NCBI GenBank assembly: GCA_013407085.1
Contig: JACCGJ010020221.1
Location: 1-64,000, forward strand
Reading direction: 5' to 3'
DNA from: Atriophallophorus winterbourni
Taxonomy: Eukaryota > Platyhelminthes > Trematoda > Plagiorchiida > Microphallidae
DNA: 64,000 nucleotides
Below, one piece after another: positions 42,220 through 52,400 of this stretch. The notes beneath the pieces are model-generated. The model was not told where the DNA came from, did not search any database, and saw only the letters and a program-made list of their open reading frames with translations. Position 1 is the stretch's first letter, and each line of letters begins with the position of its first letter. The position numbers and the translations under genes are program-made.

Positions 42220-45205
42220 ATGAACCGTCTGTGCTGTCGACTGTCAAATTTTGTATACGAATGCCAAATGCTTGACAAAAAAGTACGCGAATTGACTGAA
42301 CTAACTACCACACACTCGCCAGACGTGATTGCTGTAACGGAGACATGGTTTCATCCAACTTTAATAGACAATGAAGTTGCCATTGAAGGTATGTCTCCAC
42401 TTCGTTGCGATCGCCTGACTCGATGAGGTGGTGTTGCGCTCTACCACATTCGGAGACTGCTCTTCCAAGAGATCACTGATGACGATTTAGAACTGCAAGA
42501 CACATTATGGTGTTTGCTGAATGTAACAGCAGGGGAAAATGCATAGTGGGTGTGATCTACCGTTCACCCTCAGCCGACGAAGCCTACAATTCAGCATTAC
42601 TTGCAAATATATACTTAGCGGCTACCAGATTCCGCGGCAGACTTCTACTGATCGGAGACTTTAATCTGCCGAAATTTAAGGGAAATTCAGTTTATCCAGA
42701 AAATTCCTTAAATGCTTTATTTCAACGGTTGCTAGAAGAAATTCCACTCTACAACCATATTTTCAACAATACCCAATTTCGTGGTACTGATACGCCGTAT
42801 ATCTTGGACCTAATACTGACAAATGAAGAGCACGTGATTAAAAGTCTCACTTATGAAGCTCCAATAGGACTCAGTGACTACTTAGGTATTACGTTTGACT
42901 ATATTTGCCAGGCAATCAGAACAAGTGACATCAACAAGGTTATTAGAAAAATTGACTTTCCACAACTTAAATCTAATCTTATGAACGCCACAGACCCTGG
43001 TCTTAAGTACGACAACGTGCACCGTCAGTGGCAGTGGATAATAAACGAACTTAAATTTGCCGTAGAAATGCACACTCATATTTTATTCCAAACGTGCAAA
43101 AAAATGGATATACATTTAAGCTGAGAAGCCGAACACGAAAATGGTTGACCTTGCGAAATGCTGCATGGCGGGCTCATCGACATGATACCACTGTTGAGAG
43201 TTGATGGACATTCCGTTTGCTGAGAAATAAGGTAAACAAACTTGTTGTTGATGAAAAACTGAATTATCAAAATAATTTACTCAACAAAATGCAATCAAAC
43301 CCCAAAATTCTTTACCAGATCATAAATAACCGGTCAAGGGTGAAACCAGGAGTTGCCGCTCTAAAGACACGTGATGGAACAACAACCACAGCATCGCAAT
43401 TCGCCGAAGTTCTGGCCCATTTCTTCTCTACTATCTCTAGCCAATGGAACACCGTTACCTGTCACTCAACTCCCGTCATCTCACCCGAAAATGTTTGACA
43501 ACAAATATCTATTACCTCAAAGAGTGTCCTCCGCACATTGCTAAATCTCAACACGAGAAAATCTCCCGAAGCTGAAAAAATTACCCCGTTGATTCTTAGA
43601 AACTGTGCTTATACTTTGCGTGCGCCTCTCACATACTTGTTTAACCTCCCTTTAACTAAAAGTTTCGTTCCCTGTGATTGGAAGAATGGCATCATTACCC
43701 CATCCACAAAGGAGGAAACCGTTCCGAAGTATCCAACTATCGACCAGTTACACTACAACCGGTGTTCTCTAAAGTGATGGAGCGCCTCGTAGCAAACAGC
43801 GTCACAAAATATCTGGAAGACAATTGCTTGCTCGCAGTCGAACAACACGGCTTCAGAAAAAGACACTCTTGCATTTCAAACCTTCTACTCGCCCTCGATG
43901 ACTGGACACAAGCTGTAGACAAAGGTCTCACAGTACACGCTTGTTATCTTGATATGTAAAAAGCATTCGATCGTGTTAACCAGACTGTAACTACAAAGAT
44001 AGAGCTATGTGGAATCAAGGGTTCATTGTAGCTTGGTTTGACGATTATCTCTGCGATTGTGTCATTCGAGTAAGGGTTGATGGTGCTTTGTCACGACCTA
44101 TTGCAGTAATGAGTGGGGTGCCACAGGGATCAGTGCTTGAACCAGTTCTTTTCGTGATGTATGTCAACGACTAACCTAAAATTGTTCGCTGCAAAATCCT
44201 GTTATTTGCGGATGACATTAATCTGTGGACACAAGTACGCACAAATGAGGATTGCAGAGAGCTTCTGATGGATATCGATGCCTTACAAGACTGGTCAGTT
44301 AGAAATGAACTACCTTACAATGTCAGAAAATGCAAGGTATTGACTGTTCGAAGACATTTCGAGTACTCCTACACCATCGGTTCCCATATTCTTGAAACCA
44401 CTGACAAGGAGAAGGACTTGGGTGTGTGGGTGCGCAGCACTTTGAAACCGTCACATAACGCCACAGCTCTTTATGAAAAGACGTCACGAGTACTGCTCCT
44501 GCTAAAGCGCGTGTTCCGAAGTTTTACTAAGCAAACCGTTCATCGAATAATTAATACGTACATGAGGCCAACCGTGGAGTATGCGGTTCAGGTTTGGTCA
44601 CCATGTCTACAGAAGGACATCAGCCTCTTTCAGAGAATATATCATCGGACCAACAAGCTCGTACGCGGTTTGAAGCACAAACAATACGAAGATCGAATTG
44701 CAACTCTCAATCTATTCGACTATCGCTACCGCCGTCTTAGAGGTGATTTGATACTTATGTTTAACATACTGCATAGCGCCAACTATCCCCTAAATCAACT
44801 ATTCACGCGACTACCACCCAGAACCAGCCGGAGTCACGACTATACAGTACTTATTCCCGATTCGAGACTAAACTGTCGAAGGTATTTCTATTCTGTACGT
44901 GTATTCTTTACCTGGAACTCCCTACCTTGTAATGTTACACATTCACCTAACTTGGATATATTCAAATCCAATTTGGACAATTTCATGTCGACCAATCTAA
45001 ACTTTTGAACCTATATATTACACCATAAAAGCTTTGAAGTTTGGAAACAGTTCCTGTTCTAAGGATTTTTAATTGATTCTTGAACTGCTCAGTAGGCAAA
45101 CAATCCCGTTTTTCTACCCATTTTATTAGTAAAACTCCCATATTATTCTGAAGTTTTTGTTAGGCTATATGCTTTTTAGACCATTAAAACTGCATTGAAT
45201 TGAAT
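42220..45205 (+). mobile_element. Largest CR1-like LINE copy (endonuclease, RT, C-terminus)
   Basis: Plus strand. Endonuclease: HSPDVIAVTETWFHPTL, RGKCIVGVIYRSPSADE, LLIGDFNLPKF, TPYILDLILTNEE, IGLSDYLGITF (the SDH block reads SDY). Linker with VNKLVVDEKLNYQ and NPKILYQIINNRSR. RT: NTRKSPEAEKITPLIL, SNYRPVTLQPVFSKVMERLV, VEQHGFRKRHSCISNLLLAL, AVMSGVPQGSVL-like block near 44107, FADDINLWTQV near 44210, DKEKDLGVWVRS. A 246-codon frame covers the C-terminal domain to the stop at 45006-45008. The tail ends TTGAATTGAATTGAG. Several stops and frame changes (for example at 42424 and 43958) make it inactive; the 5' end lacks ORF1. Confidence 0.9.
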
Positions 45206-45479
45206 TGAGTTCTGAGTTCTGAGTTCTGATACTGATACTGGTATTGATACCAGTCTGAATGTCCAAAAATTCATCAATTGTGCAGGCTAAACGCAAATGT
45301 TGACCGCTATCAAAGGTTGGATCCACCAAAGAAATTTATTTGCTTTTTCGGCTCACCGCACTCGTTAACCTGCGGCTTATACTAGCTTTTCCCTTCGTAT
45401 ACCGTAATAATATCTAGGACCTTCAATAATATTGTCGAATGTAAATTCGCTTCAAATTCGACCTTATGAATAGTTTCTT

Positions 45480-45660
45480 AGTTATTTTAGTTGCACAGGA
45501 CTGTAAATGGCTAACGAGCTAATCGAGAGACAGAATTACTTCCGGTGGGATTGCGGTGAGAAGTTAGTGAAAGAAGAGTTGTGTATTGAAATAAACAGAC
45601 ATCTATCATTTAATTCATTTACCAGATAACGCTGAAAATGGTTAACTACCTAATTTTGCA
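45480..45660. repeat. Repeat R, copy 3 (partial)
   Basis: TTGCACAGGACTGTAAATGG, CTAACGAGCTAATCGAGAG and CCAGATAACGCTGAAAATGG match the second half of repeat R; LINE 3' coding sequence follows at once. Confidence 0.65.
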
Positions 45661-46416
45661 TCGCAATTAGTGGGAGTATTCAGGAAAAAGTTTATCCTAG
45701 ATAGGGTCCAAATCATCCTCAAAACTTGCAACAGAATTGCAGGATATAAGTGCTGCTGGAAGCTGGTTCCAGACATTTACCACCCTGAGACTCAAAAGTT
45801 TTTACGGCAGTCTAGTCTACATCACTACTTAGCAAGTTTTGTTGAATGCTCGCGGGTGCTCAGCTTGGGACTTAAGGCAAAGGAGTCGTCCTTCAAGATA
45901 TTAAAGTTTTCAATTAAGTCGCCTTTCTCTCATCGCCTAAGTGAGAAACATCCAAGGACTTCAGGCATGCAGCTTAAAGTTTTCCTCGTGACACTCAATC
46001 ATGCGAGTTGCAAGACCTTTCGCTTTCGAGTCGAACGATATATTCCTTGTAGTAAGGGCACAAAATTCTAAATGCGACCGAACTAATGCTTTCTAAAGGG
46101 GCAGGAATACATCGAGTCTTCTGCTGGAAATCACGGATATCAGACAAAAAAGGACTTTGCGAGCACGTTGAGCTGCAGGGGCACATTGGTCCTCCCATTT
46201 GAAGTCATTCCTAACTAGTACTCCCAAGCGCTTAACACAGTGTGGCGTTAACCCTGAGAGAAATTCCAGTAAACTTGACTGAAATCTTATCAACAAGTGC
46301 TGACAAGAGTTGCCTCTTATTAAGGTTTAGTGGGAGATACTACTGGTATGACCAGTTTATGACCAGCTCAAGATCATGTATCAGTGTATCTTCATCCGTT
46401 GATCCGCTGAACTTCC
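45661..46416 (-). mobile_element. CR1-like LINE, right part of a copy split by a nested insertion
   Basis: Minus strand; DNA and protein parallel the 35.4-36.2 kb copy: LGVLVRNDFKWEDQCAPAAQ, RARKVLFCLISVISSRRLDV. It stops at about 46416 in GATCCGCTGAACTTCC and resumes at about 48116 after an opposite-strand LINE. Confidence 0.8.
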
Positions 46417-48112
46417 AATCAGAAATAACGCATGCTCTACCATTGGACTCAATAACCATTACCAAAGAAGAGGTGCTGGAAACTCTACTATCGTTGTATC
46501 CCAGAAAACCCCCTGGTTGTGATAAAATAACCCCGAATATACTCAAGCATTGTGCACAATCTCTATGCGGACCTCTGACTCAGTTATTCTGCGAATCGCT
46601 GTCGCAGTGTCATACCGACTGAATGGAAATCTGGTATAATCTCCCCGTGTTCGGAGCCCGCAAATTACAGACCTGTTACCTTGTTGTCCGCAGTATCCAA
46701 GGTGCTCGAAAGGATCGTGGCAAACAAATTCAGCAAATTCCTTGAGAAAAATATGCTATTTTCGGGAGCGCAACACGGTTTAGAAGGGGATACTCCTGCT
46801 TCACAAACCTTCTCCTTACCCTTGACGACTGGACGCGAGCAGTAGATGTTGGGGATAGCATCCATGTATGTTACCTCGATATGTCAAAAGCATTTGACAG
46901 TGTAAACCACAGTTTTCTATTGCAGAAGCTGGAGCGTTGTGGTATCACTGGCAGACTATTAGCCTGGTTAGAAAATTACCTGACTGATCGGCTTGTTCAA
47001 GTCTCTGTGGACGGTGCTCTATCGAAGTCGGTAGCCGTGACAAGTGGAGTGCCTCAGGGATCTGTCCTCGGACCAATCCTCTTCGCGCTTCATGCCAATG
47101 ACATACCGGCTCTCATCAAATGTAAGATCGTACTGTTCGCGGACGATATAAAGTGTGGTCGAAGATAAGTAAGTCGGAAGACTGCGAACTTCTCCAGAAG
47201 GATCTGGACAATCGCATATTTTTCAATTTCCAAAAGTGTCAGATGTTAAACATTGGCAAGTTCCAGTATTTTCTTGGAACACACAGCCTTTCGAGGACCA
47301 TGGAACAAAAGGACTTGGGTGTATTTCTAAGCAACACCCTAGGGATGTCGAGCCACTGCAACTACGTCTATCGCAAAACATCACAGAAATTGTCACTCAT
47401 AAAGAGAATTTTCGGTAGGTTCTCAAAACAAACAATTCCCTGTACTATAAATATGTACATCAGACCCACGATAGAATATCCCGTTTAAGCATGGTCGCCA
47501 TGGCTGAAAAAAGATGTTGCGACTTTGCAATGAATATATCATCGAGCTAACAAACTTGTAACTGGACTCAGCCGAAAACCCTACAATGAGCGAATCAAAA
47601 CGCTAAATATATTTGATTATCCACTTCGTCGTCTCCGAGGGGATTTGATTTTGGTTTACAATATTTTGAATACCGAAAATCACCCTCTACAATGCTTATT
47701 GAATCTACGAAGCTCGCATAATACAAGAGCTCACACATGTACTCTAACTGTTTCTCACTCGAGACTGAACTGCAGACGACATTTTTTGCCGTGCGAGTTT
47801 GTTTTACTTGGAACAATCTGCCAGATAATGTTGTAAACTCACCAAATCAGCAAACTTTCAAGAGAAGCCTTGATGCCTTTTTGACCCTGAACCCATGCAT
47901 CAAAGAAAACTATACATCTTAACACCATGCATCTACATTTGTTATCCCATCAATGAAAAACAATTTCTGTCCTTCGGATTTTTAATTGATTCTTGAACTG
48001 CTCGGTAAGCAACCTAATCCCATCGTTGCTTGTTATATTATTCGTTGTTGCCATATTATTCTTTGTATTTTGTAAAGCTATATGCTTTCAGAGCATTAAA
48101 ATTGAATTGAAT
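46417..48112 (+). mobile_element. CR1-like LINE inserted into another LINE
   Basis: Plus strand: ITKEEVLETLLSLYPRKPPG, CDKITPNILKHCAQSLCGPL, MSKAFDSVNHSFLLQKLERC, TSGVPQGSVLGPILFALHAN, VLFADDIK (catalytic box), EQKDLGVFLSNTLG, INMYIRPTIEYPV, VCFTWNNLPDNVVNSPN, KENYTS and stop at about 47920. Tail: GCATTAAAATTGAATTGAAT (48094-48112). 5'-truncated, with frame changes near 46770 and 47160. Confidence 0.88.
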
Positions 48113-48115
48113 CAT

Positions 48116-48245
48116 GCACGGAAATGAATCATAGGGAATTCATTGCAGACGAATAGTCATCAATGAAAATCAGGAATAGATGTGGATCGAGTACCGACAC
48201 TTGGGGTACCCCACTGATCTCGTCGGTTAGGTTGGACAGCGATCG
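48116..48245 (-). mobile_element. CR1-like LINE, left-over part of the split copy
   Basis: GTCATCAATGAAAATCAGGA, ATCGAGTACCGACACTTGGG, GTACCCCACTGATCTCGTCG match 36205-36275 of the intact minus-strand relative and continue the copy broken at 46416. Confidence 0.8.
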
Positions 48246-48875
48246 ATTTAGAAATATTATCATGAAAAAAATGTTTTCAATCCGTTTAAACGAACGTGCT
48301 ACATTAATTCTTGCCTCATTTTGTGAAATTGGTTTATTATAGAGCGATACTCTTCGTTCTAAACATTTCCCTTAATAATATTTTCTTCAGCTGACGCATT
48401 ATACTCTTAGTTCTGTATATTCGGGTCAATTCGTTATTTAATATGTTATAACAGTTTACGGATCTCCGAAACCTGTAGAATATCGTGAGACAATATCTAG
48501 TTTTGAGTCTCTCAAAATATATATCGAACATGTCCATCATCAAATTGATGTGTTGCTCACATCCGGGCACTTACACACTACTACCGGATACTGGCTGTTT
48601 CTCGTCATCAGGTGGAGACAGTGAGATCAGGTTTAGTGAGCTTTGAATCACTAGGTGATTCTATGTTTGAACGTCGTCGTTCGTTGTAAGAACAATATAT
48701 AAAAGTGGCATTCAAGTATAACTTGGTGCATAATCGATTATTCGTCTCCTTACGAATTGAACAATTGAACAATCTCTCCCACATCGCTTGCAGCGATAAG
48801 CAGTACCCGCATGTTCGGCGCCGGTTGCACGCTGATGGCTTGATTCACGTTCAACAAAACAAGAGTAATATCTGC
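48246..48875. other. Unassigned stretch with a family B fragment
   Basis: 48590-48660 holds CTGTTTCTCGTCATCAGGTG and GAGACAGTGAGATCAGG, a diverged family B arm. The rest shows nothing I recognise. Confidence 0.4.
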
Positions 48876-48879
48876 TTCG

Positions 48880-49170
48880 CCTAGCTTGCAGGCGACGCTT
48901 CAGATACAGTTCCTCTAAAGTGAGTGGTCAAGAGCAAGTTTGTCACAATTTGTAGGGGCAATGTCAAGAGCCTTCGTATCTGTTTTGCAAACGTATTTGT
49001 ATCGCAAGTGCGCTTTCATCAATCGTTGACCTCCTGATTTCAACTCATCAAACTGAAAATATAACCAATCTTTATTCAGTACACGAGATATCTGTATATA
49101 TTTGACATTTACTTTGCTCCACCTATTTACGGTGGCAATTAAATTAACCAAGTAAACACGAATCAACCGT
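48880..49170 (-). mobile_element. RTE-like LINE C-terminal fragment
   Basis: Minus strand: LKSGGQRLMKAHLRYKYVCK, TDTKALDIAPTNCDKLALDH. This parallels LGSRPLGRPHLRYKDVFKRD and MKALIIDPASWEELALDRSH of the 57 kb RTE copy. Confidence 0.7.
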
Positions 49171-49429
49171 AGTCTAAATGTTTTATACTTTGGTGAATGA
49201 TCTACTTTCGCTTACAGTTTTAAAACGTCCTAACACTGTTGTCCCAAGACTTTGGAACTGATCAGGAGGTGCGCATTATCACGAATTTCATATTGTTATC
49301 ATTATTTTTAAACAGCGCACTCACAATAAAAACCGATAATGAGAACTATGCAAGTGTAAGTAAAGTGTTATTTCATAAAATATATAATTTATGACCTATG
49401 AATCAAAGAAAAGTACACTGGCTTTGCAA

Positions 49430-49434
49430 AATAC
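49430..49434. repeat. Target-site duplication, left (AATAC)
   Basis: AATAC directly left of the 5' LTR is repeated at 51055-51059 directly right of the 3' LTR. Five bases is the usual length for gypsy-type integration. Confidence 0.75.
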
Positions 49435-49635
49435 TGTGGTGACTGTTCGATTAACGATCAATAATATTCAATCATTCATAATCATTCATTCAACAATAAT
49501 CAATAATACTGTTATTCAAGTTCTCGTTGTAAAACCTACATTATTTAATACATACTGTGATTCGAGTGAGCTTGGTTTGATCTCTCTTCCATTCTTGGGT
49601 TGGTTATTCCATTCAATACAATTCAATTCATCACA
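49435..49635 (+). repeat. 5' LTR
   Basis: Starts TGTGGTGACTGTTCGATTAA and ends TCATCACA, giving TG...CA ends. It matches 50871-51054 through GATCAATA, GTAAAACCTACATTAT, ACATACTGTGATTCGAGTGA, CCATTCTTGGGTTGGTTATT and CAATTCATCA. Confidence 0.88.
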
Positions 49636-49637
49636 TT

Positions 49638-49652
49638 TGGCGTCGCGAACAG
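49638..49652 (+). promoter_or_regulatory. Candidate primer-binding site
   Basis: TGGCGTCGCGAACAG begins two bases after the 5' LTR. TGGCG and CGAACAG are typical of tRNA-3'-end complementary sites of retroelements (closest by eye to a Lys-type site); the tRNA cannot be fixed without a fluke tRNA set. Confidence 0.6.
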
Positions 49653-49661
49653 CAATACTTC

Positions 49662-50318
49662 ATGGTGAATTCAATTTTGGAAACTCTCGATATAAATGCA
49701 AATGCTAGAGAAATGAAAGACTATTTTGAAAGATTCGAAATTTGGTGTATGACACGGCCGAAAGCAGAAAATGATAAAAAGTCTGTTTATTTTCTAAATT
49801 CAATCGGAAAATCTGCTTATACGTTAATAAAATATTTGGCTTATCCGGATTCGCCAATTTCCCTTCCATACGAAATGCTGAAGGCGCTTTTAATGCAACA
49901 CGTGAAACCTGTACATTTCAAACCAACCGAACGTGCAAAATTTCATTCCATGGTGCGTCAGTCCAATCAAGGAATTGACAATTTTATTCTACAATTGTTA
50001 ATTCAGGCAGCGAAATGCAACTTCGGTGACTTGTTAGAAATGCAATTGAAAGATCGTCTAATCGCTGGTATAAATGACAGTGTTTTGCAGAATGAGCTCT
50101 TGAAACTGCCAAAACCCTCTTTTAAAGATGTTTGAGCTCATTGTGAACAGTATGAAGATGCGCATGTGGCAACGACAGATTTGTCGCCAACAGAAAGTTA
50201 TGTCATGTATAATACACATAATTGTGAAATAACGAAGAATGCTATAGCAGGTCAACAGCTTAAGTATCAGCCGAATGATGATTATACCTTAACTATGCCG
50301 CTTGGAAAAAAACGTTGA
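49662..50318 (+). CDS. Gag-like protein of the compact LTR element (with internal stop)
   Basis: ATG at 49662, soon after the primer-binding site. 157 codons to a TGA at 50133; the same frame stays open to TGA at 50316. Visible Gag-like features: EMKDYFERFEIWCMTRP, SVYFLNSIGKSAYTLIKYLA, PFxPT-like HFKPTERAKFHSMVRQSNQG, IDNFILQLLIQAAKCNFGD, LKDRLIAGINDSVLQNELL. This 'YxxFL...IG..a...L......RFxxRxQxxxExixxFi..L...A..CnfG......i.dr.v.Gi.d' order is that of gypsy-type capsid. No zinc knuckle follows. The TGA interrupts what was probably one frame. Confidence 0.78.
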
Positions 50319-50979
50319 CTTTCATACATCCTATCATAACATGGAGAACGCTCCCGTTACTCTGGATAATCAAACTGCATCTGGAAAAACAATTCGACCG
50401 ATTTCTAACAGTGCCATTGCTTGTGCTAAAGCTCTTTTGTTCGATGATGAAAATTTGACTTCCCTATCAGCCGACTCAAGCGCTACTCCTGGTAACACGT
50501 CCACATCCACCCGTATCATTGATTCAAACGGAAAATCTAGTTTTCATTACCAAGAAAGTGGCTTCAAAATTAGCAAACATCAGAATTCATCAGATACCAT
50601 TTCAAATAAATCACCGAACTCAACTTATCAAGCGAATTCAGCACTGCCTTTTAGCTCATCTGAACGATCGCCAGACAATGTATTTTTTAAAACCGCTAGA
50701 GGAAAAGCCTTGATGGCACTTTCGACTACTGCCATTGAAAAGGCGATAAAATTGTTGGCAACTGTAGATGATGTTTCGGGTGCGCTGGAACCCCCGTGGA
50801 GATCAGAACGTTTGTTGAACAAGCTGTACCGGGATTATAAAACACAAGACAATTCGCAAACTGCGGTGGATGTGGTTACTGTTCGATTAACGATCAATAT
50901 TATTCAATCATTCATCATCATTCATTCAAAAATAATCAATAATCGTTGTAAAACCTACATTATTCAATACATACTGTGA
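50302..50979 (+). CDS. Second frame of the LTR element with two BRC-repeat-like motifs
   Basis: An open frame, +1 relative to Gag, overlapping its end at an A7 run (50306-50312) and running into the 3' LTR. There is no certain start; the nominal one is TTG, so it may have been fused to Gag before a one-base change in the A run. Motif 1 at 50374-50451: TASGKTIRPISNSA, then AKALLFDDE. Motif 2 at 50686-50772: FKTARGKALMALSTTA, then EKAIKLLATVDD. These fit the BRCA2 BRC repeat (F-x-T-A-S-G-K ... S-x-x-A-x-x-K-A-x-x-L-F), which binds RAD51. Motif 2 keeps the FxxA core; motif 1 has Asn at the Phe position but keeps TASGK and LF. The two align with each other without gaps over about 23 residues. The rest is Ser/Asn/Thr-rich, as between BRC repeats. 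Function unknown. Confidence 0.6.
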   Translation: MEKNVDFHTSYHNMENAPVTLDNQTASGKTIRPISNSAIACAKALLFDDENLTSLSADSSATPGNTSTSTRIIDSNGKSSFHYQESGFKISKHQNSSDTISNKSPNSTYQANSALPFSSSERSPDNVFFKTARGKALMALSTTAIEKAIKLLATVDDVSGALEPPWRSERLLNKLYRDYKTQDNSQTAVDVVTVRLTINIIQSFIIIHSKIINNRCKTYIIQYIL

Positions 50980-51054
50980 TTCGAGTGAGCGTGGTTTGTT
51001 CTCACTTCCATTCTTGGGTTGGTTATTCAATTTAATACCATACAATTCATCAAA
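50871..51054 (+). repeat. 3' LTR
   Basis: Starts TGTGGTTACTGTTCGATTAA; preceded by the purine-rich GCGGTGGA, a weak polypurine tract. Ends TCATCAAA, so the terminal CA has mutated to AA; AATAC follows. Confidence 0.86.
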
Positions 51055-51059
51055 AATAC
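51055..51059. repeat. Target-site duplication, right (AATAC)
   Basis: Copy of 49430-49434. A longer match AAAATAC is seen if the LTR end is placed two bases earlier. Confidence 0.75.
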
Positions 51060-52195
51060 AAAAACTACGTGAACGTATTTTATTCAATATTAGGGCAGTG
51101 TTTTAATGAAATCCTCATTTGTATGAATTTTCATAACACTCAAACCACAACCGATTTTCGTCTGTTTATATTCATCAAATAAAACAGTACGATCAGGAAG
51201 CGCATGCCCTGAAACAGTGGAAAAGTTTCATATAAGTTCGTACCTTGTTGCACCAGAAATCATTCGATTGTTATCTAAAATAATTTTTGAGCGTAGGTGA
51301 TGTCAGCAACCCGTAACTACGTCTATCAATAATATCAAATAATTTGTTCATAGTTTTGTGAAAACATTTGACCATATGATGCCAGCAATACTTTAGATTT
51401 TATTCTTACTTGCAGCCGCCCTAGCAACATCAATTCTTGTGAAATTTTTGAATCTTACAATGTGGTCATGAAAAGTAAGTTAGTTTTTACGATCTAACCC
51501 ATATTTACAGATTTGTTCTTGTAAGGTTTATCACGTATAGTCCAATACAATTTGGGTTAATTACAAACAATTTATTTATAGTTAACATGCATGTATAAAT
51601 TATTTAGATAAATGCCCTTGAGCTGTTCGTATTCGATCCAGCATATTAGTAAAAAATTCAAGGTTATGGCATTTACGAAATGTTTTTATGAAAAACATGT
51701 GCTCAAAAAACTGCTACTCCAATATACCTCTGAAAAACCTGCTGCAGGCTTTTACAAATCACACATACAGCATAATCATCAACCATTTCATTTGATCAGA
51801 AAAATGACAGGACAGAATAGTCTGTTCAATGTAATACAAAAATAGAAAAACAAAGTGCTTTTTGAGAAAGTAATTCGTTGTTCGTAGTCGTCATCAAGCG
51901 GTGGATTCTGCGTAGTCCAAGCACGCCAGGGCGAAAATAAACAGAGACAAAAGGACGGCTACCAGCGCTCCCGTCACGCAAGAGGTAGGAGGAGGGATCG
52001 CTTCGATGATTGTCGCTCCAAAATGATGCACAATTACACAGCTGGTGAATGTGCATAAGACTGTGAAGAGTAGAAGTTTGGGAGATGTGTTAAACGTGGA
52101 TTATTCACTACAGTCGGTTGGCATAGATTAAAAAGAACAAGCCATATTTTAAATTCATTACAAAGGGTAGTTCTAACTTTGTTTACTATTTTATC
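51060..52195. other. Unassigned stretch with a family B fragment
   Basis: 51135-51235 contains ACCACAACCGATTTTCGTCT and CAGTACGATCAGGAAGCGCA, a diverged family B unit (plus). No gene recognised in the rest. Confidence 0.4.
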
Positions 52196-52400
52196 ACTGT
52201 TTCCATGCATGCGGTGTTTGATCGTACTGTTCGTACTTGTTCCTGTCCAAAAAGCAGTCGTGAGGTGTGTTTTATAAACTGCATGCAAATACGAATTTTG
52301 CTGATAACATTCGTCGTCTAACGCATCGATAAGTGTGTAAGCACATGTGATTGAACAGGCTGGTTGTGCTAGACCTATCCAACAGTGGCCTACAAGCTTA
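52196..52400 (-). repeat. Family B repeat
   Basis: AGCAGTCGTGAGGTGTGTTT, AACTGCATGCAAATACG, CACATGTGATTGAACAGGCT and CCTATCCAACAGTGGCCTAC are in family B order, minus orientation. Confidence 0.75.

Larger units (their letters stand above)
49435..51054 (+). mobile_element. Compact Gag-only LTR retroelement carrying BRC-repeat-like sequence
   Basis: A 1,620-bp element: 5' LTR (49435-49635), primer-binding-like site (49638-49652), Gag-like frame, a second frame with two BRC-like motifs, 3' LTR (50871-51054), 5-bp target-site duplications. There is no protease (DTG/DSG), RT (YxDD), RNase H or integrase, and no room for them. Elements with Gag but no Pol between short LTRs are known in plants as TR-GAG elements; mobility would need enzymes from a related full-length element. 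The LTRs differ by substitutions and small indels, the right one lacking about 17 bases near its middle, so insertion is not very recent. Confidence 0.85.

Noticed and set aside
50302..50979. Reading the second LTR-element frame as a normal Gag C-terminus or protease
   Set aside because: No zinc knuckle and no DTG/DSG box; the two TA(S/R)GK...S..A motifs with even spacing fit BRC repeats better.
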